Positions 13,095 through 13,702 of a DNA stretch of 13,702 nucleotides are shown piece by piece. The translations under genes and the position numbers were made by a program. A model generated the notes under the pieces. It was not told the origin of the DNA. It was given only the letters and a program-made list of their open reading frames with translations, and made no database searches. The stretch's first letter is position 1; each line of letters starts with the position of its first letter. The stretch comes from Bacteroidales bacterium UBA6360 (GTDB lineage: Bacteria > Bacteroidota > Bacteroidia > Bacteroidales > UBA932), in NCBI GenBank assembly GCA_002440085.1, contig DJRM01000138.1:1-13702 (forward strand), in the 5' to 3' direction.

Positions 13095-13702
13095 ATGGAA
13101 AAGTTTAAGGTAAGAAACCTGACGTTCGAGGAGACAATGGGGTTAGCCGCCGCAATGCCGACCCCGGAGATGACTCTGACAATATACCACCGCGAATTGG
13201 CAGAGAGGGAGCAGAAAATCCTTTCGATCACAGGTGATCCTATAAGCTGCATAGACTATTCATGGCTCAAGGATGAGAACAAAAAAGAAACTGTTGAGTC
13301 CTTGCTGTTGGAGCGTTATCGCATTCTTTCAGAGATGTTTGAATCGCATTGTTCCAAGACGGAAGTCAAACGGTTCGAAAGTCTGAACGAAAGACTGTTT
13401 ACTCTCACCGGGGACATGTTCTCAAGAACAGGGACAATGTACCGGCAGATATTATCATCTCCTTTAGAAGAGAAGGATGACGACCTTACGGTGGAGGGAT
13501 GCCTGCGTTATTGGGGAGACACGGCTCAGGATGTTCTTCATTTGGAAGACGATGAATATTACCGCTCGGATTTCACCAGAATGATAATTGTGAACGCTCT
13601 CCTCCAACAGGAGAAACTAGGCGACATGGAGCTGATGACCTGCAACCCATACTGGGATGCTTCCAAGGGATTGAAACCCACAATGAGCGATAAGGAATTG
13701 GG
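13095..13702 (+). CDS. Unrecognised protein, divergent gene (3' end outside window)
   Basis: An open frame of 202 codons runs from the ATG at 13095 to the window edge without a stop. It begins MEKFKVRNLTFEETMGLAAA. The rest is charged and mostly helical (KDENKKETVESLLLERYRI; VKRFESLNERLFTLTGDMFS; RYWGDTAQDVLHLEDDEYY). There is no signal peptide or membrane segment, and I see no catalytic or nucleotide-binding motif. I do not recognise the family. It is the only plus-strand gene in the window and shares a 128-base divergent region with the DUF1835-like gene. It may therefore belong to the neighbouring chromosome, or be coregulated with the island. The long open frame, sensible codon use and the -7 element upstream support a real gene. 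Confidence 0.75.
   Translation, partial: MEKFKVRNLTFEETMGLAAAMPTPEMTLTIYHRELAEREQKILSITGDPISCIDYSWLKDENKKETVESLLLERYRILSEMFESHCSKTEVKRFESLNERLFTLTGDMFSRTGTMYRQILSSPLEEKDDDLTVEGCLRYWGDTAQDVLHLEDDEYYRSDFTRMIIVNALLQQEKLGDMELMTCNPYWDASKGLKPTMSDKEL

Noticed and set aside
1..13702. Insertion sequence or transposon borders to explain the duplications
   Set aside because: I found no transposase-like ORF and no terminal inverted repeats flanking the duplicated segments; homologous or microhomology recombination explains them better.
1..13702. CRISPR array or tRNA genes
   Set aside because: No regularly spaced short repeats and no cloverleaf-like sequence were seen on either strand.

Overview
The window looks like an accessory, probably anti-phage or otherwise mobile, island from a member of the Bacteroidales. 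The evidence is Bacteroidetes-type -7 promoter elements (TAnnTTTG) in front of several genes, weak Shine-Dalgarno signals, and protein families and spelling typical of gut Bacteroidetes. Nearly everything is on the minus strand, so the transcription order is right to left. One gene of unknown function at the right edge diverges on the plus strand. I see no tRNA, rRNA, CRISPR array, transposase or integrase.

Reading in the direction of transcription, the island appears to be three consecutive modules. Each starts with a variable first gene behind a related promoter/leader and continues with a soluble FtsK-type DNA translocase. Module 1 (12997 to 3251) is a DUF1835/DUF3658-like gene, a 357-base stretch of small ORFs and relics, FtsK motor A, and three different DUF262 (GmrS-like) proteins. 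The first two DUF262 genes overlap by 8 bases. The third follows a frameshifted small-gene relic. Module 2 (3219 to 1003) is a stand-alone FtsK gamma (DNA-binding winged-helix) gene, FtsK motor B, and a wrecked DUF262/DUF1524 pseudogene. Module 3 (979 to beyond base 1) is a relic leader, an MPPED-like metallophosphoesterase, and FtsK motor C, which has lost its alpha domain in frame and runs off the window.

Duplicated scraps show that the modules share ancestry. The promoter/leader of modules 2 and 3 is the same 56 bases with one mismatch. The gamma gene and the metallophosphoesterase gene, although unrelated proteins, end in the same ~60 nt (the same last ~20 residues). The FtsK end plus DUF262 start of module 1 reappears almost unchanged in module 2. 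The simplest reading is that an ancestral unit (promoter - gamma - metallophosphoesterase - FtsK alpha/beta - DUF262 effector) was duplicated, and the copies then lost different parts.

Functional inference: the DUF262 proteins carry the DGQQR NTPase motif, and two carry an HNH nuclease motif (DUF1524-type), as in GmrSD/SspE-like modification-dependent restriction. The FtsK alpha/beta motors lack the membrane domain and could act as translocases for these effectors. I do not know a described system with this exact composition. The link between motor and effectors rests on synteny and repeated co-duplication, not on direct evidence.
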